NCBI RefSeq assembly: GCF_003369915.1
Contig: NC_046676.1
Location: forward strand, 3,906,001 to 3,970,000
Reading direction: 5' to 3'
Length of the DNA: 64,000 nucleotides
From: Drosophila miranda
Taxonomy: Eukaryota > Arthropoda > Insecta > Diptera > Drosophilidae
Positions 62,601 through 64,000 of the stretch are shown in pieces (positions within the stretch are counted from its first letter, which is position 1; each line of letters starts with the position of its first letter). The translations under genes and the position numbers were made by a program. The notes under the pieces were generated by a model. The model worked only from the letters and a program-made list of their open reading frames with translations, searched no databases and was not told the origin of the DNA.

Positions 62601-63728
62601 GATCAGTTCAAGATTTCCGAATTTCAAAAATACCCTCCTGCGAATTAAACACAAATCTGCTCCAGTATCAATCAAACCTTGGAATACCAAATTCGCGTAC
62701 TTAATATCCTTTAATTCCAAACCTGATGGAGTGAAAATACCTGACGGCTTATTGACGACTTTCTTATCTCGAATAATGTTCGTATTCGATCTCTTTTCTT
62801 GTCTGGTTTCGACCTTGACATTACAGCTTGCAGCACGGTGTCCTGGTTGGCCACATTTGAAACAACAAAAATCATTTTTGGGACAATCTTTCCTCAAATG
62901 CGATTTGTCTCCACACTTAAAACATTTCCTAAAATTCTCTGCCATCGACCCTTTCACCGAACTCTCACTTTTATTACTCAGCGGCCAATTCTTACTCATC
63001 GGCTTGGATCCGCCTCTAGCTTTCTGGTAAACATCGATCTGAAATTTAAGCTCCTTTAAGTTTCTAGCTTGGTACAGCATTGCCTTACTTGCCCTAGCGT
63101 CTGGTATACCATCCACAAAATATTCGATTAAACTCTCATCATCTAGTTTAATTGGCTTGGCTATCTCCATTAACGCATACAAAAACTCATGCAACGACTC
63201 TCCTTTTTTCTGCTGGCGCTTTTGCAACATTCTATGTACTTCTACGGACGACAGTTTAACACTAAACTCATCCAACAGAGTTGCCTTCAACGAATTCCAG
63301 TTACGAATATCACGCAAACTACGAACGAAAGATTTTGCTGCACCAACTAACAACTGCTTGGCATAAATGAATAATTGTAATTGACTCCATTGAACAGTAG
63401 CTGCGCATTCTTCTAATTCCTCTATCCATTGATTGATGTCGGGGTTATTAGAACCAGAAAATTGTGACACACTACCTTCCACGTCTTTTAGCGTAAACCA
63501 AGATTTATACTCTGCCTGTCGCGTACCTGGTTGAACTGCTACGGTATCATCCTCTGCTGTTACTACGGACTCATCCTCTGACTCTTCTTCATCCTCAACT
63601 GGAAAGCCGTGATGTATTAATAGTCTATCTTGCAAATCGCGCTTTCGTCCCGTCGTCTGCAACGCAAGCTCTCTTAACTTCTCTCGCAAATCTGCGACTC
63701 TCAGTGTCATTATCTCTTCAACTTGCAT
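59598..63728 (-). CDS. Ty3/gypsy Gag-Pol polyprotein, single open frame (1376 aa)
   Basis: The domains in order are an N-terminal SAP-like motif (about residues 7-40, VADLREKLRELALQTTGRKR) and a Gag helical part. Two CCHC knuckles follow (CFKCGDKSHLRKDC and CFKCGQPGHRAASC, about 270-305). The aspartic protease is at FQGLIDTGADLCLIR. The RT has WLAQKIIKPSTSEYASPVVL and the active site YMDDVIICS. RNase H has IHTDASKWGYGAVL. The integrase has the zinc motif ending CVECI and the DDE core DHVGPMEM, DRGAAFMSNLF and GQVERMHKI. The C-terminus is basic. Gag and Pol share one frame without a shift, and no env gene is seen. The last ~20 codons may run into the LTR. It looks intact. Confidence 0.92.
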   Translation of the reverse strand: MQVEEIMTLRVADLREKLRELALQTTGRKRDLQDRLLIHHGFPVEDEEESEDESVVTAEDDTVAVQPGTRQAEYKSWFTLKDVEGSVSQFSGSNNPDINQWIEELEECAATVQWSQLQLFIYAKQLLVGAAKSFVRSLRDIRNWNSLKATLLDEFSVKLSSVEVHRMLQKRQQKKGESLHEFLYALMEIAKPIKLDDESLIEYFVDGIPDARASKAMLYQARNLKELKFQIDVYQKARGGSKPMSKNWPLSNKSESSVKGSMAENFRKCFKCGDKSHLRKDCPKNDFCCFKCGQPGHRAASCNVKVETRQEKRSNTNIIRDKKVVNKPSGIFTPSGLELKDIKYANLVFQGLIDTGADLCLIRRRVFLKFGNLELIGQEKCLTGIGDSQVVTFGSFSIPVKIDEIGMEVEFHVIPDEDIGFEAILGRTILDHVDMQVSKTGTRFVRRVCGEDKDKKLDQVASSSCVELFNEYKGICMSSIDEVEKEFSIDVGHLSEVHAREVRGMVGKYQPQRNVDAPIKMKIVLVDEIPVFQHPRRLPLCEQEIVDKQVEEWLAQKIIKPSTSEYASPVVLVPKKNGSKRLCCDYRKLNEKIVRDNFPMSHMDTVLEKLQGAKYFTTLDLTNGFFHVPVEVESQKYTSFVTQNGQFEFLYVPFGISNSPAVFTRFIMAVLRDLVKNNEAAVYMDDVIICSQDIEEGLLKLRKVLKIAEMNGLRINWRKCQLIRPKVNFLGYIIEKNTIRPSDDKTRAVEKFPVPVDKKVVQRFIGLTSYFRKFIEGYAVIAKPLTDLLRKDVKFEFKEIHQVAFEQLKVALKLEKLETEIHTDASKWGYGAVLLQKSLEDSQFHPVQYMSRRTKPCEEKYPAYDLEVLAIIEALAKWRVYVLGIKFKIVTDCNAFTMTIKKKDVPLRVARWAMYLQDFNYVIEHRSGTKMRHVDALSRVSCFMVTESIAHRLKEAQLTDDWVKAVKSIVEDKEYEDYYIQNQISFKDPDKELIVVPAQLENEIISIAHKQGHFSVKKTQDIIEKSYYIPKLKDKVWRVINSCVECIIVNEKTGKREGYLQPIDKGDRPLQTYHIDHVGPMEMTKKQYNYILVVVDGFSKFVWLYSTRSTGVEEVVKCLEIQGTSFGNPNRIVTDRGAAFMSNLFREYCEREKIQHLMIATGVPRGNGQVERMHKIVVPMLSKLCQGNSGSWYKHLGKVQQMINSVEPRSTKVTPFKILTGLDMRIGMDPKIKEILEESLIEELNKDREKIRKEVVENIARLQQENKKSFDLKRKLDRQYEVNELVAIKRTQYGTGLKLKGKYLGPYKVVRVKNHGRYEVEKIGDTEGPYKTSTVSEYMKPWLDPSEANGPSGQPNVGNEGKRETRSGRVFVVSSG

Positions 63729-64000
63729 CGTGACGATTTAAATACAAAATAATTGATATTAGCTTATATCTAAGAAAATGTAATTAAATCAACTTAAACA
63801 ACCTTATTACTGCTGGCCTGTTAACAATTTTCCAGTTAACATCGATTTCGAAAACGCCTTTAAAGTCGTCACTGTTAACGATCGCTTCTCTGTTAACGCT
63901 CACCTTACTATGGGTTTACCCTTGTTAACTCTCGCTTCTGCGCAGAACTTTCCAGACTCCAAATTTGACGCACACACACCACCACATCCAGATCTCGCTT
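63729..64000 (-). other. Untranslated leader of the gypsy element
   Basis: The 272 bases between the gag-pol start and the window edge contain no open frame and do not match the left LTR, so the 5' LTR and primer-binding site lie further right. The leader has several GTTAAC-type repeats (at about 63815, 63835, 63873 and 63892), a weak periodic motif. Confidence 0.5.

Larger units (their letters stand above)
59402..64000 (-). mobile_element. Ty3/gypsy LTR retrotransposon, right part outside the window
   Basis: The element is minus-strand, with 3' LTR at the left, gag-pol in one open frame, and an untranslated leader from 63729 to the window edge. It interrupts the Polinton polymerase gene. 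Its single gag-pol frame is completely open, in contrast to the decayed elements around it, so it is the youngest insertion seen here. Confidence 0.85.

Overview
This is a nuclear window from a Drosophila genome. The evidence is spliced genes with short GT-AG introns, close matches to fly housekeeping proteins (Prp8, SmD3, CCT-epsilon, Hen1, EndoG, antizyme with its frameshift, two mir-281 hairpins), and typical fly mobile elements. The gene set (Hen1, VRK-like kinase, DNAL4-like dynein light chain, Prp8, antizyme/mir-281/SmD3, EndoG, Cct5) matches what I recall of D. melanogaster 2R around cytological 48-49, so Muller element C is likely. The DINE-1/INE-1 type repeats and the presence of a Polinton suggest the obscura group, but that is an inference and not proven.

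Layout. 0.7-7.2 kb: an arylsulfatase B-like gene, a tiny secreted-peptide gene, a repeat block, an overlapping COA4/PTRH2 pair, and a convergent ERAL1 GTPase. 7.7-16.1 kb: Hen1 (small-RNA 2'-O-methyltransferase), whose 5.9 kb first intron holds an antisense VRK-like kinase gene. 17.0-26.7 kb: a DNAL4-like dynein light chain converging on the 14-exon Prp8 gene. 26.8-28.7 kb: a cluster of decayed interspersed repeats. 28.9-30.6 kb: two small secreted-protein genes (Gly/Tyr-rich and His-rich). 31.6-38 kb: ornithine decarboxylase antizyme (programmed +1 frameshift), divergent SmD3, and two mir-281 hairpins on the antizyme strand. 38.6-44.2 kb: a nest of DINE-1-like arms in opposite orientation containing two non-LTR retroelements. 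44.4-47.8 kb: EndoG and Cct5, convergent. 47.8-53 kb: hAT remnant, a decayed gene fragment that still has introns, tandem repeats and a Tc1 remnant. 52.7-59.4 kb: a decaying Polinton/Maverick. 59.4-64 kb: a Ty3/gypsy element with an open gag-pol frame, inserted into the Polinton DNA polymerase gene and running off the right edge.

The host genes are mostly housekeeping: splicing (Prp8, SmD3), mitochondrial upkeep (COA4, ERAL1, EndoG, PTRH2-like), protein folding (Cct5) and polyamine control (Oda). Two themes stand out. First, one repeat family, which I interpret as hAT transposon ends, lies at or next to the 5' ends of several housekeeping genes and carries a terminal motif like the fly core-promoter Motif 1. 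Second, the right 26 kb is a layered record of insertions. Splice sites were chosen by eye from GT-AG dinucleotides, reading phase and family conservation; no alignment was run.
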